Source: Pelodera strongyloides (Eukaryota > Nematoda > Chromadorea > Rhabditida > Rhabditidae). Taken from it: a DNA stretch of 64,000 nucleotides. The stretch lies in NCBI GenBank assembly GCA_036852015.1, contig JAANDG010000053.1, forward strand, positions 248,001 through 312,000. Direction: 5' to 3'. Positions 45,901 to 55,154 of this stretch are shown piece by piece. The notes beneath the pieces were generated by a model. It did no database searches. It was not told where the DNA came from and was given only the letters and a program-made list of their open reading frames with translations. Each line of letters begins with the position of its first letter. The first letter of the stretch is position 1. Position numbers and translations under genes: made by a program.

Positions 45901-48471
45901 GAGCCGGCTCGCGTCTGACCCGCCCTACGGCTCACAGGCTGAGCCGGCTCGCCTTCAACCCGAACACACGGCTCACCTGCGAACCGGCTCATGCTTGCTT
46001 ATATAATTTATGAAAAAATTGCTTAAATCAACAACCTAGTTTCAAAAACAAGTAAAATGTGAAAAATAAACACGTGTAAACTAGTTTTGTCGGTAGTGTG
46101 CTACATATAAAGCAAAGTTCATAAACGCTACACTATGGTGGAAAGCTACAGATGCCTAATTAAAGACAGAAAATAACTAGAAACACAAATCATTATGATA
46201 CGAAACTATTATGTTCACGGAAGAAACCAAAAAACAGCAAATAATCAATAAATAATGGGTGTGTCCAATATAGTTGTAAACGCTCATTATTGCGAACTCC
46301 GCCCTAAGTGTGATGATTTTTGTGCATTGTAACCTTTGTACTAACAAAAAAATTACTTTTTGCTTGACTAAATAACGAAAATATTTTAATTTACTAAAAT
46401 GTGAGCCGTACCCGCTTCTCTTTGAAAAGCGGCTCACTGCTCGAGCCGTGAGCCGTTTCTTTTTGACTGCGGCTCGCGGCTCGAGCCGTGAGCCGTTTCT
46501 TTTTGACTACGGCTCGCGGCTCGAGCCGTGAGCCGTTTCTTTTTGACTGCGGCTCGCGGCTCGAGCCGTACCCGCTCTCTGTTAGAAAGGCGGCTCGGCT
46601 CCAAAAGAGACGGCTCGCGAGCCGGCTCGCAAAATGAGCCGTTTTGACCCCACTCTAGCAGCAATCCTTTATTTTATTGTTCAAAGACCGGATAGGGCAT
46701 TTCTGGCACAGAATGCAGCCAAATTTGCTTGTAATACGTAGAAATATGGTCGTGCAGCTCACACGTGTTATATTGTTTTGAATTGGCTTTTCGTACAGCC
46801 CCTTTGCGCAGAAGTCATATTCTAGAAAATAGGAATTCAGGCTGATGATGGCTGGTGCCCGCAAGAATCTGATGCCATCAATGTTATCCCTAGTAGATGT
46901 TGCAAATGACAGCCCCCGCGTTTCTGTGCTATTTCACGTGAGTCTTAAAAATAACCATTTAAAAGGTTTGAAAATGGAGCATGTTTAAGAACATAGGCAT
47001 CAATATATAAAGCTTCCGTTATCCAACAGGGTTTGCTAGTATGCTCAAAGTCTATGATTTGATAGCAAAGATACACAGCAAATTCGCCGACGAGTTCCAG
47101 GCGATAAATTGCTCAATTGTGCCTTAGAGAGTTCTTAGAACAATGTTTTCCTTGGTAAAATTATAATTATATTTTTCAAGATGTTACTCGGAATCGCATT
47201 CTCCTTCTTCAAAGACGTCGATACCTTACTCGACTACATCAACGTGGCCGGAATGCTAAGAGAACTATGTGCTGTCGGAGCCCTTCTCTACATAAAATGG
47301 TATAAAATGCCCGTTTCGGAAAAGGCGGTTAAGGTAAATTTCCTCAATTATCAAGCCGGTTGATTACGCCATTTGCATATATGATACGTCCTGAATACGC
47401 TTCAAAACCAATGCCCCTTGTCGCTTTAACCTGGCAACCAACCTAGAAATACGCTTCTTATAAAGACGCTACCAAATGCGGTTCGAAAACAAGTTGTGAG
47501 GAAATCCGTGCGTTCGTTTAATCAATGCAAGACAATTTCGCATTTTAGTTCTCAATCTTGATTCCATTGGCAACGTTCATCATTGTGCTTGCACTAATCG
47601 TCGTTCCATTCGCTCAAGATATTGTAGTAAGTCATTTCTTGAATTGTGAATTAGCCAACCGGCCCGTTTTTGAAACGCATCGAATACAATAGCCTTCTTC
47701 TGCAGCATATGCAAAAGAACACAAATTAGAATAAAAATCGAGCTAAATTCGAGCAAATTAGCACAAATACGTAAGAATTCAGTTATCTCCGGCCGCTAGT
47801 TCGCCTTAATGCCTTAGCAAAGGGCTTTCCTTTATTTACATTGAGTTTTGCAGCGAACCAGACATACCATGAAATAAGACTTTGTGACTTATTTATAGGT
47901 TGAAGACTATTGTTCTTTGGGAGAAATGCCTTATTATGACAAGAACAACTGTACCAAGAACCAGCCGTTCTGATGCAGGAATGATACGGAATAAGACCTT
48001 TAAAAAAGCGATGGTGAAGAATTCACTTCAGCGTATCCTAAGAGCATATATTTTTCAGGAAGCTGGCGCAAGTTGTGGTGCCCTAATTATCTGCATCGCT
48101 GCTTATTTCATATTCATCTATCCGTCCTACAGATCGTCTATATTACAATGGATAGATAGTGAGTTGCTAGCGTTTCGTAATCTAACACAGATTTTAAAGG
48201 GGTATGGCAAGTGAGTTTGAAACGCGTATGCTCGAGAACTACAAGCATATATGCAACGTGTTTAATTCCGTTCCGTTGCCCGGCACATTATTTGCATATA
48301 ATTCATGTAAATACAGTTGTCCAGCATGCTTTACACTAACCACGGCTAACATTTTCGAGATTAAATTTTCACTAAATTTGCATACAGTCGGGTTGAGTAT
48401 GAATATTTGCAGGAAAATCCGTGTACATCTTCAAACGACTGCTTCTTTGCGTTGCTAGCGATCAAGAATAA
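41872..48471 (+). CDS. SLC7/LAT-type amino acid transporter, second tandem copy
   Basis: Exons: 41872-41965, 42298-42380, 42732-42850, 43170-43300, 43668-43796, 43999-44155, 44553-44676, 44938-45041, 46841-46937, 47181-47333, 47549-47626, 48059-48158, 48413-48471; 475 residues. All twelve introns match the first copy in position and phase. Seen motifs: TIIGSGIFVSPKG, SIPECGCDFAYISY, YSGNWAYAGWECLNYGTEEI, MIGTLNSDIF, FKDVDTLLDYINVAGML, EAGASCGALIICIAAYF. Like its neighbour it lacks the heavy-chain Cys after helix 3 (KYIAQTLDPLELDLSEM). Start choice: ATG 41872 (MSPQSNKIG) matches the first copy's MGLGPTSGNKIG and follows an acceptor (AACTCTAG) by 13 bases; an in-frame upstream ATG at 41767 would need no such acceptor. 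Intron 8 holds a LINE remnant and a hAT-like element; intron 6 holds an exon relic and a tRNA-like module. Confidence 0.95.
42900..42947. repeat. (GA)n microsatellite
   Basis: Pure GA repeat in intron 3 of the second transporter, followed by a GC-rich patch of about 150 bases whose origin I do not recognise. Confidence 0.9.
44308..44361 (+). pseudogene. Duplicated fragment of transporter exon 6
   Basis: The stretch reads FTHGRLFEGSKVNGEIC in frame, against FTHGRLFEGSKWHVGEIC in exon 6 (43999-44155). The DNA matches closely, with several third-position changes and a small deletion. It then runs into GTAAGTAC, a donor-like sequence, instead of the rest of the exon. It lies about 150 bases after exon 6. 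It is a partial duplication, not a usable replacement exon: the essential helix 6 part is missing. Confidence 0.85.
44459..44531 (+). repeat. tRNA-Arg-like module in an intron
   Basis: GTGGTTCAATGGATAAGGCG matches a tRNA-Arg-type D arm, and AAGTTCGAATCC is a B box. The 3' side does not pair with the 5' GGATCAA, so it is a tRNA-derived relic or SINE head. It ends about 20 bases before the exon 7 acceptor. Confidence 0.55.
45409..45754 (-). mobile_element. LINE reverse-transcriptase C-terminal remnant
   Basis: A minus-strand frame ends with the layout typical of non-LTR retrotransposon C-termini: an R-rich segment, NWFFARVFNYVNRLPSEL (compare FF..R....WN.LP), then NISDTIKVI. The frame is cut at its upstream side by the hAT-like element at 45755. 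It differs from the LINE at 56345-60335, so it is another family. Confidence 0.7.
45755..46657. mobile_element. Non-autonomous hAT-like element with 8-bp target duplication
   Basis: The ends are TAGAGTGGGGTCAAAACGGC and its inverse GCCGTTTTGACCCCACTCTA. GCAGCAAT occurs at 45747-45754 and again at 46658-46665: an exact 8-base target duplication. TAGAG termini and 8-bp duplications are hallmarks of hAT transposons. Next to each end are GC-rich subterminal repeats (GAGCCGGCTCGC, CGGCTCGAGCCGTGAGCCG). The AT-rich core has no transposase. Confidence 0.9.
47645..47809. repeat. Family A element, decayed, in transporter intron 11
   Basis: The interior is clear (GAAACGCATCGAATACAATA, AGCATATGCAAAAGAACACA, CGTAAGAATTCAGTTATC) but the ends (GCCAACCGGCCCG; GGCCGCTAGTTCGCCTTAA) are mutated. 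The left end is about 20 bases after the donor. Confidence 0.7.
48194..48345. repeat. Family B element in transporter intron 12
   Basis: TTAAAGGGGTATGGCAAGTG starts 35 bases after the exon 12 donor, followed by GAAACGCGTATGC and TTTGCATATAATTCATGTAA. The right end is approximate. Confidence 0.5.
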
Positions 48472-48511
48472 CTATTATGTCTAATTGGAACTTGACGATC
48501 TCCGTCACAAC

Positions 48512-48517
48512 AATAAA
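48512..48517 (+). terminator. Poly(A) signal AATAAA of the second transporter
   Basis: A perfect AATAAA lies 41 bases after the stop codon. Confidence 0.6.
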
Positions 48518-48556
48518 ATTTGTGAATACACTTTTCTTACCAGATTATTTAAAGAG

Positions 48557-48559
<3 letters not shown>

Positions 48560-48638
<79 letters not shown>

Positions 48639-48680
48639 TGAGTGAGAGAGAGAGAGGAGAGAGAGAGAGTGAGGGGGAGA
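48560..48680. repeat. (GA)n microsatellite
   Basis: About 75 bases of unbroken GA followed by interrupted GA repeat, located between the convergent ends of the second transporter and the small membrane-protein gene. Confidence 0.95.
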
Positions 48681-48965
48681 GATGAGAGAAAATTTATAGA
48701 GGGCTGATTTCTGTAATACAGCATCCAGCTCACGGCTCACAGTTGACATAACACGTAAAACCAATATTCTTCACCTTTATACGTATACATTCATATAAAT
48801 AAATACTGATCGAATCGCTTGATGAGTTACAAGAGAAAAAATACTTCAAAATTGTGCTCACAACAAATATTCATGGTATAGATCCTAAATATTGGCCTGC
48901 ATACAAACCAAGTAACTAGGGCATGAAGCATAAGAAACGTTCTCTAAACAGTCTAAACTATGGAT

Positions 48966-50074
48966 CTACGGATTCTTAGGTGGTTCCTGCTGCGGCTGCG
49001 GCTGCGGCTGCTGCTGTTGTTGCTGCTTATCGGCTTTAATCATTGATTCCAAGGGAAACCGATAGTCGAAGAGTGATTTCTCCTTGCCCCAAATTGCTGC
49101 GGGCACCACGGAAGCAGCCTTCAAGAAGTCCTTGTCCTGAACAACAAACAGTAAAAGAGACGATGAAGAACAATGAGAGGAGCTGCGTTAGCAGACCAGA
49201 CTAACTAACAAGTGGCCGTATGCACGAACGCCGGGAGTATGCTCCCAGCCGAGCCTCCAAGTGGGAGGTTGGAGAAAGAGAGGGATCTCACTAATCAGAG
49301 ACACGCAGAGACAAATTATTCCAACCGGGGAGGCCCCCGCTGTTCGTGCATACGGTTACAGCTATCGCAGGTTCGACTCAACTTATACAATACAATACAA
49401 TGTGAAAATACGATTTTGACCATCATACCCTCTGATCCAAGAAGAGGCGGCGTCCGCGGAACCGCGGCAGCTTGTTAATGACCCCGTGATCCTGAAAAAA
49501 AATGAGATTATAAAAATCTATCGTATACTTGTAACTGAACAAGGTCGTCTGAGTCTGATTGAGGACTCGCGATAGACAAAAACTCACATATTTTGTGAGA
49601 AAATTTGCAGGAGGCGTTGGCGTGCCTCTCTTGGAGCACGGCTGCTCAGGTGGTCCCTGAAGTGAAAAATTAGTGAAACTCGTGGGGATACATACCCTAG
49701 AGATGAGTTTTTAGTTCACTTAGCATTCAACACTGTCATAAGGTGGTGCAGACTACAATATTAAACCACAAGCTACAAAGTACAGTGTGGATTTACTTTA
49801 CCAGAATGGTGCACTTCTTCCACGGTGAATATTGAGCAAATATGAGGATGAGCAGCAATAGGAGACATAGGGCGGAGACCATATAGGTCTGCACAGCCAT
49901 CGCAGGACCATCTATGTAGTCCTGCAAATGATAGAATAAGATGAACAGTTTATACTAATATTATAAAGATTAATAGGATTATATTTATTAATACGAGGCG
50001 TGACGATTTGTTATTTAAATAACTGTACGTACCAATTTGGCGAAATTGAAGGCATCATCAATCCTTCCTGACAT
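48966..50074 (-). CDS. Small single-pass membrane protein, unknown family
   Basis: Minus-strand exons: 50074-50033, 49921-49802, 49656-49588, 49491-49429, 49136-48966; 154 residues; all four introns are phase 0. Residues 1-14 are MSGRIDDAFNFAKL. Around residues 27-45 there is one membrane helix (YMVSALCLLLLLILIFA), followed by a basic, Pro-rich part (WKKCTIL, PPEQPCSKRG, LPRFRGRRLFL). The tail is Gln/Pro-rich (QQQQQQPQPQPQQEPP) and ends PKNP. There is no signal peptide, so the short N-terminus is probably outside and the basic tail in the cytosol, by the positive-inside rule. I do not recognise the family. Splice sites are all strong (TTTTCAG or TTTGCAG acceptors; GTACGT, GTAAAG, GTGAGT, GTATGA donors), which is the main support. 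It converges on the second transporter. Confidence 0.8.
49212..49359. repeat. Inverted-repeat element with GCCGTATGCACGAAC ends
   Basis: GTGGCCGTATGCACGAAC at the left and GTTCGTGCATACGGTTAC at the right are inverted copies, flanking about 110 bases. It lies in intron 4 of the small membrane-protein gene. A related stretch (GACCATATGCACGAAAG) occurs at about 30990. Confidence 0.75.
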
Positions 50075-50199
50075 GTTTAGGGAAAATTAGTGATGCTTGT
50101 AAAGAATTCATAATTAATTTATAATTTGCATAATCAATTAACAAACGTGTACGATTCTAATTAAATACAATTGCAGTGGCAGTGGCAAATGTCATTTGC

Positions 50200-51117
50200 T
50201 ACGTTCCTGGGTGCGCAGCGCACCGCGTACCCAGCCGCGCAAATTGGAGTGCACGCGTAGCCAGCCGCGCAAATTGGAGTGCGGGCGTAGCCAGACGCGT
50301 ACCGCACAGAGGGGCCTCGGCCAGCCGCGTAGTTTGCAAACTACGCGGCTGGGTGCGCGGTGCCTCGGGGCTCCGGCCCTCAACCGCGCAGCGCACCCCC
50401 AGCCAACCGCGCAGGGGGCCCCCAGCCAACCGCGCACCCAGCCGCGCAATTTCGAAGTATCCGCTGTCACCACCCAATGTTTCTTTTCGATTATTAGATA
50501 TGCGCTTTGTGGCCGAGTGGTCTAAGGCGCTGGCTCCAGAATATAATGAGTCAATTTCGTAGGTTCGATTCCTGTTCGGTGCATTTGTTTTGCGGATGTG
50601 GTCTGTCTTTTTATTTTTGCGGATGTGGTCTGGCGCAGGGGGGCACCGGCCAGCCGCGCAGGGGGGCACCGGCCAGCCGCGCGGGGGGGGGGGGGGGGGG
50701 GGGCACCGGCCAGCCGCGCAGGGGGGCAACCGGCCAGGCGCGGGGGGGGGGGGGGGGGCACCGGCCAGCCGCGCAGGGGGGCACCGGCCAGCCGCGTAGG
50801 GGGGCAAAAAGAAGGGGCGAGCGCCCCTGGCTGGGGGTGCGCTGCGCGGTTGGAGACCAGAGTGCTCTGCCGGTGCCCCCCTGCGCGGCTGGCCGGTGCC
50901 CCCCTGCGCGGTTAGCCCTCCAAGGCAAAAATAAAAAGACAGACCACATCGGCAAAACAAATGCACCGAGCAGGAATCGAACCTTTGAAATTCGCTAATT
51001 ATGTTCTGGAGCCAGCGCCTTAGACCACTCGGTCTGCGCGGTACGCGGCTGGCTACGCCCGCACTCCAATTTGCGCGGCTGGGTACGCGGTGCGCTGCGC
51101 ACCCAGCCAGGAACATA
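50200..51117. repeat. GC-rich foldback element with two facing tRNA-Leu-like modules
   Basis: The left arm (GTTCCTGGGTGCGCAGCGCA, then CCGCGTACCCAGCCGCGCAA) is mirrored by the right arm (TTGCGCGGCTGGGTACGCGG, GTGCGCTGCGCACCCAGC). Each arm carries a type-II tRNA-like module, plus at about 50505-50585 and minus at about 50960-51035 (GGCCGAGTGGTCTAAGGCG; GGTTCGATTCCTG). The centre has poly-G runs and repeated GCACCGGCCAGCCGCG. The anticodon arms are collapsed in both modules, as at 31195. Long frames here are low-complexity artefacts. Confidence 0.8.
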
Positions 51118-53122
51118 GAGATGGAATACCGCAATGAAAAAACCTGACGCGAAGATTTTGAGCACCGACAGCTAGGCACGACGACTGGACGGAAATGCGA
51201 AAATCTATGCAAGTGATAAAACGATGTGCGGCGACTTCGCTCTATCTTCGCAATGTTTAGCCAAAGTTGCCGCGGTGCATTCAGGAGAACGTGGCGAGGT
51301 GTCTGGCGAAGACTGGGCGAGGGTCCGGCGAAGACTGGGAGATCGGATTTTCGCCGCACATCTTCAGAGTTGCGCGTCATTGTTGGACACGAATAAATAT
51401 GTTTATTTTCTTTGCATAGAAACTGTACGCTAACATTGAAAACTCAAAACTTATCTACTAATTTCCAAGAGAAGTATATATTTTGCTTGTTTACATGTAT
51501 TTTCCATTAGATTTTTTCACATCTAGTAAATGGTTTATATAAAAAAATCATTTCCCTTCGTAAGGGCAAGAAGCCTAACAAGCGAACGCGGTGAACAAAC
51601 AATTCCTATCATTGCTATAGTGTGTTTGGAACTTCAATGTTTGCTCAGGGCGAATCAATTATGTCTGCGATACATCACTGCGGTTCTATTTAGTTCTTTC
51701 CATATAAATACATTTTATAATGACTCACGCCCGCTAAAATATTGTCACGAAGTATTTTTCGTCGCTGAGATTGGCTTCATATACTATGTATTCACAAAAA
51801 TAATATGAAGAAAGATCAATTGCGAGTCGCTATTTTACACATTCACATTTATTTTATGCTTTCCTTTTTAGTGTTGTGCGAAAACCTTAGCATGTAATGT
51901 CATGATACCTGCTGATTCAAAGTACAAATCAAAAAAATTATTATACACGAGGTTATTCGAAAGATTAGATTACCGGCCTCTTTCCTTGTAAGTAAGCATA
52001 TGGAAGCACTAAAATGTGCACATGTTCGTCGTTATGCGACAGATAAAATTTGAAAGCAGTATACAACTTTTTATTGATCTATTTAAGAAAGATTACTAGG
52101 GTCTTTCTGAAACCAGTAGGCGTATGCTCCATACCATATGACCACACACTTCCTGTGTATGCATCCTACTATGCACGTATGCACTAATATATTGACTCTA
52201 AGATATGAGAACATTTTACTTTGATGCTCCTTTTATTTTTATTCAGGAGTAGTTCAGTACAGTCTTCAAAGCTCATGACTTATTCTGCAGAGGTTCTGAC
52301 TGCGTAGACGACGAGTTCCATACGTCTTCAGGTTAGGGCCAGGGCCAAGCAATTTGTTGCCATAAGGTTTAATTATCATTAATTATCAGTTAATACTCTC
52401 ATCTCTCATGACATCAGAACTACATCAAAACTTTACTGATGACGTATTTTATGTATTTATATATAGTACAAGTTGTCATCACGGCCACAGATTTCCCATA
52501 AGCGGCAGGCCTTTTCATGACATTGACCTAATGTGACGAGAGCGAATTTGTCATGTTATATCTATGGCTGCGCGGCTCTCCTTCACTCCAAGCTGTCTCT
52601 CATTCTCGCTACTATCGTTTTGTCTCCTTCTTTCCATCTCTCTCCCTCTCTATTGCAACCTCTCTCCCTTTTTACTCTCATCTCTTTCTCGCAATATTCA
52701 ATGTAACAGGCAATCAGTCTCGGCGTGTATCAGTCTCGATATTTTCTCTATTTCTCTCAGTTTCCTTATCTATGTTTTCTCTCTCTCTCTCCATCTCTCT
52801 TTATCCCACAGAACACGCAAACCGCAGAGAGAGTCGATAATACCAGGTCTAGCAGTCTTTCTGCCCACAACACACGGCTATTCCATTTCCCCCTATATCA
52901 ATGTTCTGTAAAAATCTGCCGATGTATCGATTTTCGTTGCTTTATCGATTTTTCAATTCAGAATTTATCTTGTAACTTTACTTTTCCACGTTGCATATGC
53001 GTATCCTCTAACAGTTGTGGTCAAAAGCGAAATGTATAATTATTGGGCTTTACTTTTTACTTTGCATGGTAAACAAAGTTAATGTCAATGACTTTTCGTG
53101 CATCTTTTCATTAAACTGTTCA
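51118..53122. other. Non-coding or unrecognised
   Basis: A GC-richer stretch at 51140-51400 is open on both strands but has no splice partners and no motif I know. The rest is AT-rich, with CT-rich runs at 52600-52810. At about 52285-52345 there is a decayed piece of the SINE body (GCAGAGGTTCTGACT, ACGACGAGTTCCA). Confidence 0.4.
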
Positions 53123-53171
53123 TTAAAGCGAATATGTAGGCACTCAAAATGGGGTTACATATTCCTTTTAA
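53123..53171. repeat. 49-bp minimal family E element
   Basis: TTAAAGCGAATATGTAGGCA is followed almost at once by GTTACATATTCCTTTTAA. Only the two ends of the family E element (about 365 bp elsewhere) remain, with CTCAAAATGG between. Confidence 0.8.
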
Positions 53172-53982
53172 ACATATTTACTTTTGCAATCGATTAAAAT
53201 ATTAAAAAACGTTGTGGTTTTTCTTTTCCTCTTTTACAACAGGCAAACTGACTGTCAATCAAAAATTGACACACCGAAAATTCTAAAGCGCACAAAACTG
53301 ATTAAATATTTCCATTGTTGCACAAAAAAATAATCATAAGAAACTCTAAGGATTGTGACTCCGTACTCTCTCAAGAGTGGATTGAAGGTATTTCATTCAT
53401 GTTTTTGTTTGTTTCCAACTTGAAAAGTAATAAAAATGATTATTTTCTTAGCGACTTTTACCTACGATAACGGTAGAATAGGCGGTCATTTATTCTGTCA
53501 ATATTTACTTTTCTATAGAACTCATAACGTGATTTCTAACACATCTAATCTTCACTTTCAAATAATAAGATACGCAGAAGTCAGCAATTCTCTTAACCCA
53601 ATTTGTTTATTTTTCTCGCGCTCGGAAAAGGAGCCCTCAACTCAACGCCGGATTCATTCTTTTCTTTCGATTGTTTAAACTAATTGTGTCCTTTGACTGG
53701 TTTTTTTTCTAATGAGAATGTCAACTTTGATGTTGATGTGCTCAACATGCACGCCTGAAAAACGCTCATGAGCAGGTTTTTTTCCTTATTTGATTAGGGG
53801 GGTATGTCATATGTCAACACGTAACACTAAAAAAACGCAGTTTTTGGTTCTACCCAATACAATAGAGATCAATTGAGCGTAACTTAAAAGGATCAGCAGA
53901 TCCACGAAAATATTTTATTTCTTTATTGATCGTTTATGTTTTTTATATTATGCTTTGCATTCTAAAAAATTAAAAATTGTTT
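53172..53982. other. Non-coding, AT-rich
   Basis: No exon or repeat recognised. The frame beginning MIIFLATFTYD at 53436 lacks splice sites and family motifs. Confidence 0.4.
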
Positions 53983-54181
53983 TACGCTTCAAGAGCGTGC
54001 ACCTTTATTCAAGGGTGAAAGTACAGATTCAATGTTTGCTTATGACATGTTCCGCAGAGGTCCTGAGCAGTAGGCGACGAGTTCCAGATGACAAATTGCT
54101 CGACGTCTTCGGGCTAGGGCCAGGAGGGATCGCCCATGATTCCCTCGCCTGGTGGTGTTCTCAAAGGTGTCACGGGACGGA
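53983..54181 (-). repeat. SINE body copy without tRNA head
   Basis: Nearly identical to 1471-1670 (ATGTTTGCTTATGACATGTT, CCAGGAGGGATCGCCCATGA), ending just where the tRNA-like head would begin. It is 5'-truncated in the SINE's own orientation. Confidence 0.75.
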
Positions 54182-55154
54182 CAATTTCTAACAATTTTTC
54201 TAACAATTCTAAAAAATTCTAACAAATTCCTTCATTCAATATTTCCATTTCTCTGTTTGTCCAGTTAGCTGCATTTATATTAATAATCGACGGGAAAGAA
54301 ATTCTCAATTTTTAGATTTTTATAAGAATTGAAAATTTGTTCTTTTTTTTTTCGAAAATAATGTTAATTTTCAATTCCATAACGGTCAAATTTTCCGGTT
54401 TTCTCTTTTATTCCTATTTATAAAGGAACTAAACTAAAGGAAATGATTGACATTTCTTCATGTGACCGATGATCGATCGTCTTAATTCGAAATCCGATTT
54501 TTCTATTATTTATTTAAGTTTTAATTTTCAAACAGTGTTTGAGCAGCTTAGAAGAATTGTTGAGTTCCGTATTTTCGTGCTGCACGAGTAGGTTCTAATT
54601 TCGAAAAGCACCGAAATGTAATCTAATGCACGATGCCATTCTGGTGGTCAGCACCCTTTGAAAGTACAGAATATCTCAAATTTTCATAGAATGCGTGGTA
54701 AAGCAGTTGACCAACATACGTTTCACAAACCGCATGTTATACCGCACAAATCCAGATAGCCTGGTTATTTATCAATTCAAACAATCAAGATAGTTTCTGC
54801 AAAGTTTGTTTTTGAAGGTCATCTGTGTAGACAATGCAAAATGCTTGAATTTAGTGATGAGCTCTCTTTTGCTCAAGGAAAATTTTTCATAACTTCGGCA
54901 AGCACCATTAAAACGTTTAGTGTCTGACTGGGCTGAACTTTTTGACAATTTGTGACACTCCATTTTAATCGTTACTCATTGTCAGCTTCTCTGCTCTACG
55001 CGATTTCTTTATATTGTCAATTTCTTGATGTCTACTTTTTTCCGATCACTACCTAATCCTCGCATACAAACCTGTCACTTTCCAAAAATTCACGTTTAGG
55101 GATATTTATTTTTGTTTTAGCTAGAAAGTAAGCCTTTCCTTTCAGAAATTGGTG
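54182..55154. other. Upstream region of num-1, non-coding
   Basis: AT-rich sequence. Near 54713-54750, CATACGTTTCACAAACCGCA and TGTTATACCGC look like a right end of family B. The last bases form the acceptor TTTCCTTTCAG (55135-55145) before the first num-1 exon. Confidence 0.4.

Noticed and set aside
50199..51380. A 393-codon minus-strand open frame rich in Pro, Ala, Arg and Cys
   Set aside because: It runs straight through the GC-rich foldback, its poly-G runs and both tRNA-like modules. Several other frames are open over the same bases, which is expected from composition, not coding.
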